A stretch of 42,611 bases of DNA from an uncultured Nitrososphaera sp. (GCF_946478925.1 NZ_CAMLDP010000006.1:1-42611), one strand, 5' to 3'; counted from the stretch's first letter, positions 1 through 8,126 are shown. The notes: generated from the sequence alone by a model not told the origin. Numbers and translations: made by a program.

Positions 1-289
1 CTATATCAAATATTAGATCTGCTCCAAACCATTGTTTCTCATGCATCTGCAATCTGGGAAATCTATACAATGCATTAGAACAATAGACGTCAGACGGCAC
101 TTCCATCACAAGAGTGGCAATTAATTCCCCGATACTGTTGAATGAAAGATGACGCATCATGCCGTGACCATCAAAATGCATGTATCCAAATTCGCGGCGC
201 TCTATGTTACTAGGAGATTCTATTTGATGTGCTTGTTTAAAGTAATACTCGCGAAAAGTACTCTTTACTACTTCGTTATTTCTATTCAT
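1..289 (-). CDS. priS: DNA primase small subunit PriS (partial, 3' end beyond window)
   Basis: Catalytic subunit of the archaeal/eukaryotic-type primase, which makes RNA/DNA primers for replication. The visible 96 residues start MNRNNEVVKSTFREYY and carry family signatures: IERREFGYM near residues 29-37, RHLSF near 46-50, PSDVYCSNA near 67-75, and EKQWFGADLIFDI at the window edge. The last is the start of the catalytic D-x-D loop, whose second Asp lies just outside. The ATG at 289 overlaps the priL TGA as ATGA, so the two subunits are probably co-translated. Codons are AT-rich, like priL and unlike the genes from nfo onward. Identity is secure; full length is unknown because the window begins inside the gene. 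Confidence 0.9.
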   Translation of the reverse strand, partial: MNRNNEVVKSTFREYYFKQAHQIESPSNIERREFGYMHFDGHGMMRHLSFNSIGELIATLVMEVPSDVYCSNALYRFPRLQMHEKQWFGADLIFDI

Positions 290-1293
290 TTTTTTCTTCT
301 GCCAAATTGTATTGGGTTAAATATTCCTTCGCAATCCTTTGTAGCATAGCATAGATTTTCGGTACGTAACTTCTCACATGATGGGACCGAATATTTTGTT
401 CTATTCCCTTTCATTCCAGCGAGATGTTCTACTTGATAGCGTGTTATGCGTTCGTTAAAATCTGGAGCATTTCTAAACATCTCAATTATTTCCTCTATGG
501 ATTTACCTATGGCAATCATGTAGGTGGCCAACATAACTCTTGCAGAATGTGGAAGGTTTTCTCCCTTGCTCATTACTTCCATGGCGTGTTTTATGCATGG
601 CGGGTATTCTGTAATTACTGTCATATGGGATTCAAATTGTGGAGTTAGAATTTTGTGTAATTCATTCACCTTTTCCTTTAATGGTATTGGAAGTTCGGTA
701 AGATTCATAGTTCTTATTCTGTTGCTGATTAGAACAACAAGTTCATTCCTTATTAGCCTGACAGTTTCATCTGCGTCTAAGTAGATGTAGCCTTTGTACA
801 CTAGCCTATTGATCATTTTCCATTCTTGCTCATGGAAATGGATTGATCTCATTAAATAGTCTGTAATTCTAACCTTGAATAACCTTGAATCTTCACTCAT
901 CTCAATCTTAAGTCCAAAAAGTTCCATGAATATCTTATAAAGTAATGCTCGTTTTGGATCTTCTCTTTGGACTTTAAGATCTTCTGCTAAGAATTTTTCT
1001 GCACGTCTGGCTTCGGCCATGGCATATTTCCGTTGAGCTGAAGCTATTCCTATTGACTTGATGATGATGAGAGTTAGAAGAAATGTTAGTACCTCCGTTT
1101 CAAATCTTTCCAAATCATTATAAACACTTCCACTTACCCCAATTCGGATTCTTAGATCCGCTCGTTCAATTACATACTTCATATCTGGTCTGTTTAATTC
1201 GTCCCAATTAAAGCCGGATTTACGCAAATATTCTCCTGCTTCATTAAGAAAAGGATACTTCGCCAGATCACTGGTTCCTGCTTTTACTGACAC
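286..1293 (-). CDS. priL: DNA primase large subunit PriL (Fe-S)
   Basis: Regulatory subunit of the archaeal primase; it binds PriS and supports primer initiation through a C-terminal 4Fe-4S domain. The 335-residue protein has four cysteines in the family arrangement at about 233 (PPCIKHAME), 306 (PSCEKL), 315 and 321, so the cluster domain looks intact. The motif around residues 248-258 (PHSARVMLATYM) fits the cluster domain of PriL. The start is GTG at 1293, with a TATA-like ATTTTA around 1327-1334. The gene overlaps priS by 4 bp. Sampled lines here are about 37-42% GC, against about 60% in nfo, so the pair sits in a compositionally different block. Confidence 0.9.
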   Translation of the reverse strand: MSVKAGTSDLAKYPFLNEAGEYLRKSGFNWDELNRPDMKYVIERADLRIRIGVSGSVYNDLERFETEVLTFLLTLIIIKSIGIASAQRKYAMAEARRAEKFLAEDLKVQREDPKRALLYKIFMELFGLKIEMSEDSRLFKVRITDYLMRSIHFHEQEWKMINRLVYKGYIYLDADETVRLIRNELVVLISNRIRTMNLTELPIPLKEKVNELHKILTPQFESHMTVITEYPPCIKHAMEVMSKGENLPHSARVMLATYMIAIGKSIEEIIEMFRNAPDFNERITRYQVEHLAGMKGNRTKYSVPSCEKLRTENLCYATKDCEGIFNPIQFGRRKK

Positions 1294-1403
1294 TTTTCTC
1301 AGCTTATCGCATTGTTAAAGTAGGATAAAATACCTTCGTAAACATTTAGGAATCTTAAGCAATTTGGGTAAACTTTAAGTTATTATGACTAGGAGAAACT
1401 TTG

Positions 1404-1727
1404 ATGGCCAATTGCGATTTTAAAGGTGAAAGTCCCTGCAAAAGGCCCGCCGGACTTAGAGCAGACTTGAAACGCTATATGTGTGATTATCATTATAATC
1501 TTGAAACACGAATATTAGAATTTGATAGCTATGCTAAAGAGGAATTGGAGTTTATCATCACGTCAGTTTATAGAAAACTAGCCGATATTGCTAAGCGTGA
1601 ACATGCTACTACCTTCAAATATTGTGATAAATGTAGTCGAAGCTATCCTTACCTGACATCAGAATGCCTCCAATGTCAAGGCCAATTAAGAGAATTTGAA
1701 GTGCCGTTTAGCTTTAATTTTGATTAG
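1404..1727 (+). CDS. Small cysteine-rich protein, probable zinc binder
   Basis: Not recognised as a named family. The 107 residues hold two candidate metal sites: an N-terminal C..PC..MCDYH cluster within the first 30 residues and a C-terminal CDKC...CLQC zinc-ribbon-like pair around residues 74-92. A helical stretch lies between them. The ATG at 1404 is chosen over the in-frame TTG at 1401, because it has an AGGAG at 1391-1395 and a TATA-like TTTAAG at 1374-1379 that puts the transcript start near 1402. It is divergent from priL and shares its AT-rich composition. A nucleic-acid-linked role beside the primase is only a guess. Confidence 0.7.
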   Translation: MANCDFKGESPCKRPAGLRADLKRYMCDYHYNLETRILEFDSYAKEELEFIITSVYRKLADIAKREHATTFKYCDKCSRSYPYLTSECLQCQGQLREFEVPFSFNFD

Positions 1728-1769
1728 GTGTATTCGTTTGTTATTATAATCATGCAATAACTTTACTAG

Positions 1770-1781
1770 CCGGCGCGCCGG
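1770..1781. promoter_or_regulatory. 12-bp GC palindrome before nfo
   Basis: CCGGCGCGCCGG is a perfect 12-bp palindrome flanked on both sides by CTAG (1766-1769 and 1783-1786). It lies just upstream of a TATATA at 1793-1798 and marks the change from AT-rich to GC-rich sequence. It could be an operator for nfo or a chance GC-rich element. Confidence 0.35.
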
Positions 1782-1801
1782 ACTAGCGGGCGTATATACA
1801 C

Positions 1802-2668
1802 ATGAACGCCGGCTACAGGGTGGGCTTTCACGTCTCGATTGCTGGAGGGATTTCAAACTCCGTGGACAACGCCAAGGGAATTGGCTGCAGCGCGTTTCAG
1901 ATATTCAGCAGAAACCCTCGCGGGTGGGCGGCAAAGCCGCTTGCACCCGACGACGTGGCGGCGTTCAAGAGCAAGATAGTGGCAAGCGGCATCGACAGAA
2001 CATCAACGGTAGTGCACATGCCCTACCTGCCCAACCTTTCGGGACCTGCCGGCGAGATGTACACAAAATCCGTCGATACGCTTGCCGGCGAGATCCAGCG
2101 CGCAGGCGAGCTTGGCATCCCGTACCTTGTAATACACCTTGGAAGCCACCTCGGCAAGGGTCCAGAGGCTGGCGTGGGTCAGCTGGTAAACGCAGTGAAC
2201 ACTGCTCGCGACAGAGCAGCAAAGAAAAAAGGCGAGAGCGTGACCGTCCTCTTGGAGAACAACGCGGGCCAGAAAAACAGCATCGGCGCGACGTTTGAGG
2301 AGCTGCGCGCCATCCTCGACAGGCTGGGGGGCAGCGGGATCGGAGTATGCCTCGACACCTGCCACGCGTTTGCGTCCGGCTATGACCTGCGCACGAAACA
2401 AGACGTCGAAAAGACGCTGGGCGCTTTTGACAAGGCAGTGGGCCTCAAAGAACTCAAAGTGGTGCACCTGAACGACTCTAAAGGCGCCCTTGGCTCAAAC
2501 CTAGACAGGCACGAGCACATCGGCCTTGGAAGCATCGGCAGGGAAGGCATGGCGGCCTTTCTTGGCCACAAGGCAATTGCGCAGCTGCCAATAATAATGG
2601 AGACTCCGATTGACGAAAAAAGGGACGACGCCAAGAACCTAAAGGCGTTCTGCGAGCTGGTTAGTTAG
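1802..2668 (+). CDS. nfo: Endonuclease IV (AP endonuclease)
   Basis: Zn-dependent endonuclease IV that cuts 5' of abasic sites in base-excision repair. The 288 residues are the usual length for the family. Visible signatures are FHVSIAGG near the N-terminus, the metal-site stretches HLGSHLGKG, LLENNAGQ, LDTCHAFASGYD, HLNDSK, RHEHIGLGSIG, and the C-terminal METP. The start could be ATG 1802 or GTG 1820. A TATATA at 1793-1798 is too close to serve ATG 1802 but is about 25 nt from GTG 1820, which begins MGFHVSIAGG, a typical N-terminus. The stop shares a TTAG with the convergent gene 2665-2991. Confidence 0.95.
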   Translation: MNAGYRVGFHVSIAGGISNSVDNAKGIGCSAFQIFSRNPRGWAAKPLAPDDVAAFKSKIVASGIDRTSTVVHMPYLPNLSGPAGEMYTKSVDTLAGEIQRAGELGIPYLVIHLGSHLGKGPEAGVGQLVNAVNTARDRAAKKKGESVTVLLENNAGQKNSIGATFEELRAILDRLGGSGIGVCLDTCHAFASGYDLRTKQDVEKTLGAFDKAVGLKELKVVHLNDSKGALGSNLDRHEHIGLGSIGREGMAAFLGHKAIAQLPIIMETPIDEKRDDAKNLKAFCELVS

Positions 2669-2991
2669 CCAGCCAGTCTGTGCGAGTCTATCGCCGCGCT
2701 GTTCTTGCTATAGGTGATAATCACGCGGTCATCAACGTTGTACGGACAGTCTTTGATCTCTCGCGGGTGGTCGGGCGTGTCGATGACGCATACGCCGTCC
2801 TGCTTTATGGCAATGACCCTCTCCTCTGTTATTTTCTCCCTTATCAGGACGTCGCGGAGGGGAAAGCCCTGCACCATCTGTATGAGCATGAACGCGCCAA
2901 AGAACACCAGTCCGAACAGGATGGCCAGCCTCTTGCCAGAAGTCCTGGCGAACATGCCGCCACCATTATCGTCGTCCGGCTCGTAGCTCAT
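2665..2991 (-). CDS. Small membrane-anchored protein, unknown function
   Basis: About 108 residues from ATG 2991: an acidic/glycine N-terminus (SYEPDDDNGGG), one hydrophobic segment around residues 21-40 (LAILFGLVFFGAFMLIQM), then a soluble domain of mixed charge containing a C..C pair (GVCVIDTP...KDCPYN). One transmembrane helix with the domain outside or inside cannot be decided. An upstream ATG at 3009 exists, but a TTTTTTAG box at 3015-3022 points to a leaderless start at 2991. It converges on nfo and their stop codons overlap within one TTAG. No family recognised. Confidence 0.65.
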   Translation of the reverse strand: MSYEPDDDNGGGMFARTSGKRLAILFGLVFFGAFMLIQMVQGFPLRDVLIREKITEERVIAIKQDGVCVIDTPDHPREIKDCPYNVDDRVIITYSKNSAAIDSHRLAG

Positions 2992-3056
2992 TGAAAGTCT
3001 TGCCGTCATTCATTCTAAAAAACCTGCTCATGATTTCTTTTCGGACGGCTCTGCTG

Positions 3057-3635
3057 CTAGTACGAGGACGAAGTTCTTGCGACTATGAACTTACAGCATT
3101 CCGCGCCTGCGGAGATGCACTCTTCTTCAAGGCAGTTGTGGTGGCCGCCAAACAACCCGTCAGTGATTCCTGCCAGCAAGCCCGAAACGAAAAAGCAGCT
3201 TGGGTTTCCCGAATTGTTATGAGAAGTGTGCGCAAAGAAATTATCAAATATCCTCACTACCGCCGGCTCGCCCAGCTGCCCTTGGACTAACCGCAGCTTT
3301 GACGTCTCAAAGCGCCCCCAGCCGGCCAGCAGGCCGTAATATTCTAAAAAGCTGATTGCGGCCGCCGAGTCCTTTACTGCCTCTTTTCCCTTTATGCCGA
3401 CATCGACCCCGTAACTGAGCCCGAGCTGGTACAGGATGACAGGGCCCGCCTCCTTTGTCAGGTCCATCAGCTCATCTCTGATTCTGTTCCAGAACTTTTC
3501 GTTGATTATTATGCCCCTGCAGTTGAAAACTGAATCTTTTATCTGCTTGGATTGCGGGTCGAAATGAAAATAAGGGTTCAGTTCGGCGTTGTAAGAATCA
3601 CTATTATTCTTTATCTCCCGCAGATCTCGCACCAA
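3057..3635 (-). CDS. V4R-domain protein
   Basis: The 192-residue protein ends in a V4R (4-vinyl reductase-like) small-molecule-binding domain. It has the hydrophobic LLAGWGRFE stretch in the middle, GLLAGITDGLFGG, and the C-terminal cysteine cluster EEECISAGAECCKFIV, which matches the Cys-rich end of the family. V4R domains are known from bacteriochlorophyll enzymes, XylR-type sensors and archaeal regulators; no DNA-binding domain is visible here, so it is probably a stand-alone sensor or carrier. The start is TTG 3635 or GTG 3632. A TATAAA at 3682-3687 gives a leader of about 25 nt. Confidence 0.8.
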   Translation of the reverse strand: MVRDLREIKNNSDSYNAELNPYFHFDPQSKQIKDSVFNCRGIIINEKFWNRIRDELMDLTKEAGPVILYQLGLSYGVDVGIKGKEAVKDSAAAISFLEYYGLLAGWGRFETSKLRLVQGQLGEPAVVRIFDNFFAHTSHNNSGNPSCFFVSGLLAGITDGLFGGHHNCLEEECISAGAECCKFIVARTSSSY

Positions 3636-3769
3636 AAGATTCTACTCTTCCCCTTCCCTCCGATAAGAGACAAACATCGACTATAAACGACTTATGGTGT
3701 ACGTTCCGGAATGATTATTCTAGAGGCCCATCTTTTGCATCCAGAGTCGCTGCCAAGGCAAAAAGATGT

Positions 3770-3775
3770 TTTATA
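3770..3775 (+). promoter_or_regulatory. TATA box for aroA'-aroB'
   Basis: TTTATA at 3770-3775 lies about 38 nt before ATG 3811, predicting transcription from about 3799 and a short leader of roughly 12 nt. Confidence 0.5.
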
Positions 3776-3810
3776 AGTAGGACGTAAAGATTCAATCCCT
3801 GCCTAGAGAT

Positions 3811-4593
3811 ATGGTGTTTGGCAGGGACGTAAGGCTTGGCAGGATACTAAAAGACGGCAAGATGCTGTGCATCCCAATGGACCACGGGATAAGCAACGGG
3901 CCGATAAGGGGACTTGAGGACGCGCATGGCATGATCTACCAGTGCGAAGGCGCCGGCCTCACCTGCGTGCTTGTTAACAAGGGCATTATCAAGACCATGC
4001 CGAGGCCGACAAGCATAGGTCTCATAGTTCATTTCTCAGGGAGCACGTCGCTTGGCCCGGCGCCAAACCGCAAGATGCTCATGGGAAGCGTTGAAGAGGC
4101 GTTGAGGCTTGGGGCAGACGCAGTGTCGCTCCACATCAACATCGGTGCCAAGGAGGAGCCTGAGATGCTACAAAAGCTTGGCATGATTGCAGACAAGTGC
4201 GACGAGTGGAGCGTCCCGCTCGTTGCAATGATGTATCCCCGCGGCGAGGGGATAAAGAACCCCCACGACCCGGAAATAGTGGCGCACGCCGCAAGGGTCG
4301 GGGCAGAGGCGGGTGCCGACATTGTCAAGGCAGTTTACACTGGCGATGTCGATTCATTCAAAAAGGTAGTAAAGAGCGTGCCTGTTCCGCTTGTAATAGC
4401 AGGCGGTCCAAAGGCTACCACTGACCTTGAGATACTAGAGATGTGCGCCGGCGCTATGAAGGCAGGTGCAAAGGGTGTGACCTTTGGCAGGAACATCTTC
4501 CAGCACAAGAACCCGCCTGCGATGGTGCAAGCCCTGCACAAAGTGATATTTGAGGGCAAGGGTGCAAAAGAGGCTGCAAAGCAACTTGGTTGA
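3811..4593 (+). CDS. aroA': 2-amino-3,7-dideoxy-D-threo-hept-6-ulosonate synthase
   Basis: Class I aldolase of the FbaB/DhnA type that starts the archaeal route to dehydroquinate; in characterised archaea it joins a 6-deoxy-ketohexose phosphate with aspartate semialdehyde. The 260 residues show PMDHGISNGP near the N-terminus, VSLHINIGAKEE, and the TIM-barrel strand IVKAVYTGD around residue 176, where the Schiff-base lysine is expected. GVTFGRNIFQ is the C-terminal phosphate-binding strand. The next gene overlaps it and encodes the following enzyme, which supports this over an ordinary fructose-bisphosphate aldolase. Confidence 0.9.
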   Translation: MVFGRDVRLGRILKDGKMLCIPMDHGISNGPIRGLEDAHGMIYQCEGAGLTCVLVNKGIIKTMPRPTSIGLIVHFSGSTSLGPAPNRKMLMGSVEEALRLGADAVSLHINIGAKEEPEMLQKLGMIADKCDEWSVPLVAMMYPRGEGIKNPHDPEIVAHAARVGAEAGADIVKAVYTGDVDSFKKVVKSVPVPLVIAGGPKATTDLEILEMCAGAMKAGAKGVTFGRNIFQHKNPPAMVQALHKVIFEGKGAKEAAKQLG

Positions 4594-5650
4594 AGCGGCA
4601 AAGAGCAAGGAGCTTATCGTCAGGCCGACGGTCGCAAAATCGGGCCTTGAGAAATTCCTGTCCAAGATAAAGAACGTCAACATGCTAAACGTCGACCCAA
4701 AACTCGTGGCCGGCACGAAATTCCAGACGATATTCGAGTCAAACGACGCCAATTTGGTGATATGCAAAACGTTTGACCAGATGAAGGCGGCCAAGGCTGC
4801 GGGCAAGACCTTTGGCTACTACAAGAAGGTGCTGAGCAACGCCGACGTCGACGAGATAGAGCGCGCGTCGCAGGCAGGAGCCTCGTTCGTAGTCGTAGAC
4901 GCAAGCGACTGGAAGATTATCCCGCTAGAGAACATTATCGCAAAACTGCACAAGTCCAGTACCAAGGTCTACACCACCGCATCGTCGTCAAAGGAGGTCA
5001 AGACCATGTTCTCTGTGCTGGAACTTGGAGTCGACGGCGTCATACTCTCGACGGACAGCGAGGAAGAAGTGGAAAAGGCAGGCCAGCAGCTCTCGACCGT
5101 CCGGTTCCCGATAAAAACTGCAAGGATAACCGAGGTAAAGGATGTAGGCACTGGTGAACGCGTCTGCGTCGACACTGCCTCGATGATGGGGATGGGCGAG
5201 GGTATGCTCATCGGGAGCAGGTCCAATTTCATGCTGCTCGTGCACAACGAGTCGGTCGGCTCGTCTTTTACATCGCCAAGACCGTTTCGGGTAAACGCCG
5301 GCGCAGTATACTGCTACACGATAACTCCTGACGGCAACACGCACTACCTCTCGGAGCTTGAATCCGGGACGGAGGTGTGGATAGTCAACAAGGACGGCCA
5401 GTCAAGGCGCGCAACCGTCGGCAGGTCAAAGATAGAGACGCGCCCTCTGCGCCTCTTGCGCGCAGAAATCGACGGCGAGACCGGGACGGTCATCCTGCAG
5501 AATGCCGAGACGATACGCCTGATGAAGCCGGACGGAAAACTCGTCTCGGTGACAGAGGTCAGGCCCGGCGACGAGGTCATGGGCTACGCCAAGCCCGCAA
5601 GCGGCAGACACTTTGGCATGGAAGTAGACGAGTATATTGTCGAAAAGTAA
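4586..5650 (+). CDS. aroB': 3-dehydroquinate synthase II (archaeal type)
   Basis: Second enzyme of the archaeal early shikimate route: NAD-dependent oxidative deamination and cyclisation to 3-dehydroquinate, unrelated to bacterial AroB. The protein is about 354 residues from TTG 4586. Family stretches include VDGVILSTDSEEEVEKA, DVGTGERVCVDTASMMGMGEGMLIGS-type sequence around residues 190-215, and RPFRVNAGAVYCY. The reading frame is open further up (TTG 4550), but that would give an 11-residue basic extension inside aroA'. TTG 4586 overlaps the aroA' stop by 8 nt, a typical coupling arrangement. Confidence 0.9.
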   Translation: MVEAAKSKELIVRPTVAKSGLEKFLSKIKNVNMLNVDPKLVAGTKFQTIFESNDANLVICKTFDQMKAAKAAGKTFGYYKKVLSNADVDEIERASQAGASFVVVDASDWKIIPLENIIAKLHKSSTKVYTTASSSKEVKTMFSVLELGVDGVILSTDSEEEVEKAGQQLSTVRFPIKTARITEVKDVGTGERVCVDTASMMGMGEGMLIGSRSNFMLLVHNESVGSSFTSPRPFRVNAGAVYCYTITPDGNTHYLSELESGTEVWIVNKDGQSRRATVGRSKIETRPLRLLRAEIDGETGTVILQNAETIRLMKPDGKLVSVTEVRPGDEVMGYAKPASGRHFGMEVDEYIVEK

Positions 5651-5653
5651 TAG

Positions 5654-5920
5654 CTAACCTGCTTTTCCCTCTATTATCTTCTCGGGTACAAGGTTTGGCC
5701 TGCCGTCTTCTGCCACTTCAGACACCCTGAGCAGGCTCACCTTGGTGCTGGTGGCGGTCTTTTCCTGCAGCATCGCCACGAGCGAGTCTTTTTGAATTTT
5801 GGCCGGATCGTATTCGTGAATGTCCTTGTCCCTGACGCCGTCTCTTGCAAGAGCCTTTCTGATGTGGCCAGCAAGTTCACTGTTTGCCTCGTTTATGAAT
5901 ACTCCCTTGGAGGTATCCAT
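5654..5920 (-). CDS. Small conserved-type protein, unknown
   Basis: An 88-residue soluble, charged protein with no cysteines and no membrane segment. It is predicted to have helical N-terminal and C-terminal parts (ELAGHIRKALARDGV; KDSLVAMLQEKTATSTKVSLLRVSEVAEDGRPNLV). The ATG at 5920 is preceded by a TTATATC box at about 5948-5954. It converges on aroB' with only 3 bp between the stop codons. Function not recognised. Confidence 0.6.
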   Translation of the reverse strand: MDTSKGVFINEANSELAGHIRKALARDGVRDKDIHEYDPAKIQKDSLVAMLQEKTATSTKVSLLRVSEVAEDGRPNLVPEKIIEGKAG

Positions 5921-6091
5921 CCCTTGTTAGCGAGTTATCTATGTTGCTTATATCAAGTGTGAATCCTCGCTCCGGAACAATACAAAAAGCTCAAAAAGTT
6001 AGCTGGAGCTATAGCGCGTTTTTAGTTGCGGGTCTATTACTGTAAAGTATGCGGGATATGGACGAACTAGACAAGCGTTGCTGTTCGCTAA

Positions 6092-6970
6092 ATGCTTGCT
6101 CAGGAAGAACAGCTGACAAACCAGATATTTCTCGGAAACTGCAAGGACGTTTTGGACAGGCTTCCTGAGAATTCCGTCCAGTTGACGATAACATCGCCCC
6201 CGTACAGAAACGCCATCAACTACGAGATGCACGCGTCCGGAAGCGGAGGCTACTACCGTGGAAACGCCGGCGTCGAAACGGCAGAATACCTGGACGAGAT
6301 GGCAAATATTTTCGGCGACAAGGTCTACCGCATCACAAAGGACGGCGGCTACTGCTGCATAGTCATCGCAAACGAGGTCGTAAACGGCACGATACTTCCG
6401 CTGCCGCACATGCTGCTTTCAAGGCTGGTACAGCCGTTTGGCAAGTGGCAGCTGCACGAGGAGATAATCTGGCACAAGGTCACGGGAGGCACGAACCGCT
6501 ACGGTTCGTTCGTCCTCAACCCGTACCCGAAATACTACCGCGCAAACGTCATGCACGAGTTCATACTCGTCCTGAGAAAGGGAGACGTCAACAGCGGAAG
6601 AAAGCGCAAGGAGGCGCTCCCTGCGACGCACGAAGAATGGACAAAAGAGATAGCAAACTCGGTGTGGCACATTGCCCCTGTCCCGCCGGGATACATCGAC
6701 CATCCATGCCCGTACCCCGAGGAGATACCATACAGGCTCATGAAGGTCTACTCGTACAAAGGCGACGTCGTGCTTGACCCGTTTAACGGGAGCGGCCAGA
6801 CGACAAAAGTGGCGCACCACTTTGGCAGACGCTACATGGGAATAGACATGGTAAAAGAGTACGTCGAGCTTGCACGAACGCGCATAGAAAGCGAGCCGAT
6901 ACACATACGCACCGAAGCACTCATCGCCAACTGGAAAAAGATACCGTCCCACTACAACAACAGCGTCTAG
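6092..6970 (+). CDS. Orphan DNA methyltransferase, beta class (N4-cytosine type)
   Basis: S-adenosylmethionine-dependent DNA methyltransferase of 292 residues. Motif IV, TSPPY at residues 34-38, comes first; motif I, DPFNGSG at 229-235, lies near the C-terminus followed by GRRYMGIDMVKEYV. That order is the beta class, and SPPY rather than NPPY/DPPY favours N4-cytosine methylation. Between them lies a variable region (about 130-215) that would hold target recognition. No restriction endonuclease, specificity or helicase gene is adjacent, so it looks like a solitary methylase. The stop shares a CTAG with the convergent gene 6967-7308. Confidence 0.85.
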   Translation: MLAQEEQLTNQIFLGNCKDVLDRLPENSVQLTITSPPYRNAINYEMHASGSGGYYRGNAGVETAEYLDEMANIFGDKVYRITKDGGYCCIVIANEVVNGTILPLPHMLLSRLVQPFGKWQLHEEIIWHKVTGGTNRYGSFVLNPYPKYYRANVMHEFILVLRKGDVNSGRKRKEALPATHEEWTKEIANSVWHIAPVPPGYIDHPCPYPEEIPYRLMKVYSYKGDVVLDPFNGSGQTTKVAHHFGRRYMGIDMVKEYVELARTRIESEPIHIRTEALIANWKKIPSHYNNSV

Positions 6971-7308
6971 TTGGGGCGCGTGTTGCGCTCCTTAAGAAGC
7001 CTGCCAAGCGCCTTTTGCCTTATTGCCGCATCAACGTACGCCGCGTCGCAGTCGGTACAGACCGTGTATATGGCCGCGCTGTCCTGGCTTGGCGTTATCA
7101 CCTTTTCCCATCTGAGCGGAAAAGACTTTTTCGAGCAAATGACGCAGCCTGCCTTGTCCTCAAGTGCAGAACCGTCGGCGCCGGTGTACATCGCGTACAT
7201 GTCATAACTCTCATCAGCGAGCGGCTGCCACATCTTTTCAAAAGACTCTATCGCCGCACCGTCAAAGCCGAGCGCCTTCAGGCGGGAAATGTGGTCTTCC
7301 TTTAACAT
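6967..7308 (-). CDS. Small zinc-binding-type protein
   Basis: A 113-residue protein with an N-terminal helical region (LKEDHISRLKALGFDGAAIESFEKMW) and a CxxC...CxxC pair, GCVICSKK around residue 54 and VCTDCDAAY around 84-88, the geometry of a treble-clef or ribbon zinc site. The ATG at 7308 has a TTTATTATG box at 7334-7342, consistent with a leaderless transcript. Convergent with the methyltransferase, sharing CTAG at the stops. Specific role unknown. Confidence 0.65.
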   Translation of the reverse strand: MLKEDHISRLKALGFDGAAIESFEKMWQPLADESYDMYAMYTGADGSALEDKAGCVICSKKSFPLRWEKVITPSQDSAAIYTVCTDCDAAYVDAAIRQKALGRLLKERNTRPN

Positions 7309-7391
7309 TTACACTATCTCCGAACCAGAGGGGCATAATAAATCCTCTCGCAGGATTGTCCTGTTGCGCATGGTTTTTCTGTCAGGCCGTA

Positions 7392-7904
7392 ATGGACATA
7401 CTGTTGCTACTCCCAAGGAGCCTGCTGGTTGTGGCAGTCGCGGTGGGAATCGCGTCTATCTTGGCAGTCGTTTTGTTCCCTAGCCTGAGCCACGCCTCGA
7501 CAAAAGAGCATTTTGTAAAGGTGGCGATTGACGGCCTCAAAGAGACATACAAGGCCGGCGAACCTGTTGATTTTGTCGTCACGGTCGAAGGTTATGGCTG
7601 CGACAGGGGCTTTCCGACAGTGAGCATAATAAAGGTGGACAGCAGCAACAACCAGACGCAAAACGTGGTATGGTCAAGGATGGGCGAAATCCGCCTGTTT
7701 GCCGTCGGCTCTGTGTGCGAATCAACAGACTTTTACAAAGAGAGGCACATCGGCGACGTACAGAAATACAACAGCGACGAGCAGGAGCGCTCCAGGACCG
7801 ACGGCAAGGTGCCGATAACCCTGGGAGAAGGCAGATACACGGCCATGGTGGAAAGCATCGTTCCAACCACTACAAAAGATTTCTCGGTTGTTTCAGCAGG
7901 GTAA
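7392..7904 (+). CDS. Secreted or membrane-anchored protein, unknown
   Basis: About 170 residues from ATG 7392. The N-terminus (MDILLLLPRSLLVVAVAVG) is a long hydrophobic signal or anchor ending near SLSHAS at about residue 38. The rest is beta-rich with a repeated-strand look (KAGEPVDFVVTVEGYGCDRGFP; VGSVCESTDFY) and two cysteines that could form a disulphide outside the cell. It resembles extracellular immunoglobulin-like domains seen in thaumarchaeal surface proteins, but no specific family is claimed. The frame is open upstream to 7164, but that part overlaps the opposite gene and reads like non-coding sequence. Confidence 0.65.
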   Translation: MDILLLLPRSLLVVAVAVGIASILAVVLFPSLSHASTKEHFVKVAIDGLKETYKAGEPVDFVVTVEGYGCDRGFPTVSIIKVDSSNNQTQNVVWSRMGEIRLFAVGSVCESTDFYKERHIGDVQKYNSDEQERSRTDGKVPITLGEGRYTAMVESIVPTTTKDFSVVSAG

Positions 7905-7955
7905 AAAAAATCCTGTATTGCTAATCTTTAATACCAGAAGCGTCAAGTATAGTTC

Positions 7956-8099
7956 ATGTCTACCGCATCTTCGTCTGCCAAAAAAGCGGAGAACAGGTGC
8001 AATCTATGCGGCAAGGTTTTCACGACACCAGAGCTTTTAGAATCGCACAAGAAAATGGAGCACAGCAAGCAAGGGCATCCTCCCGCGGGCGTGAGCTAA
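7956..8099 (+). CDS. 47-residue C2H2 zinc-finger protein
   Basis: A very small protein with a single C2H2 finger: C15, C18, H31 and H36 in C-x2-C-x12-H-x4-H spacing (RCNLCGKVF...LLESHKKMEH). The finger is flanked by a Ser/Lys-rich N-terminus and a short C-tail. ATG 7956 has a CTTTAATA box at about 7926-7933, placing the transcript start at or next to the ATG. Small single-finger proteins of this kind occur in archaea and are thought to bind DNA or protein. It lies immediately upstream of the aroD operon, so a regulatory link is possible but unproved. Confidence 0.75.
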   Translation: MSTASSSAKKAENRCNLCGKVFTTPELLESHKKMEHSKQGHPPAGVS

Positions 8100-8126
8100 A
8101 GAAATAAGGGGGCATACGCCTGATGG

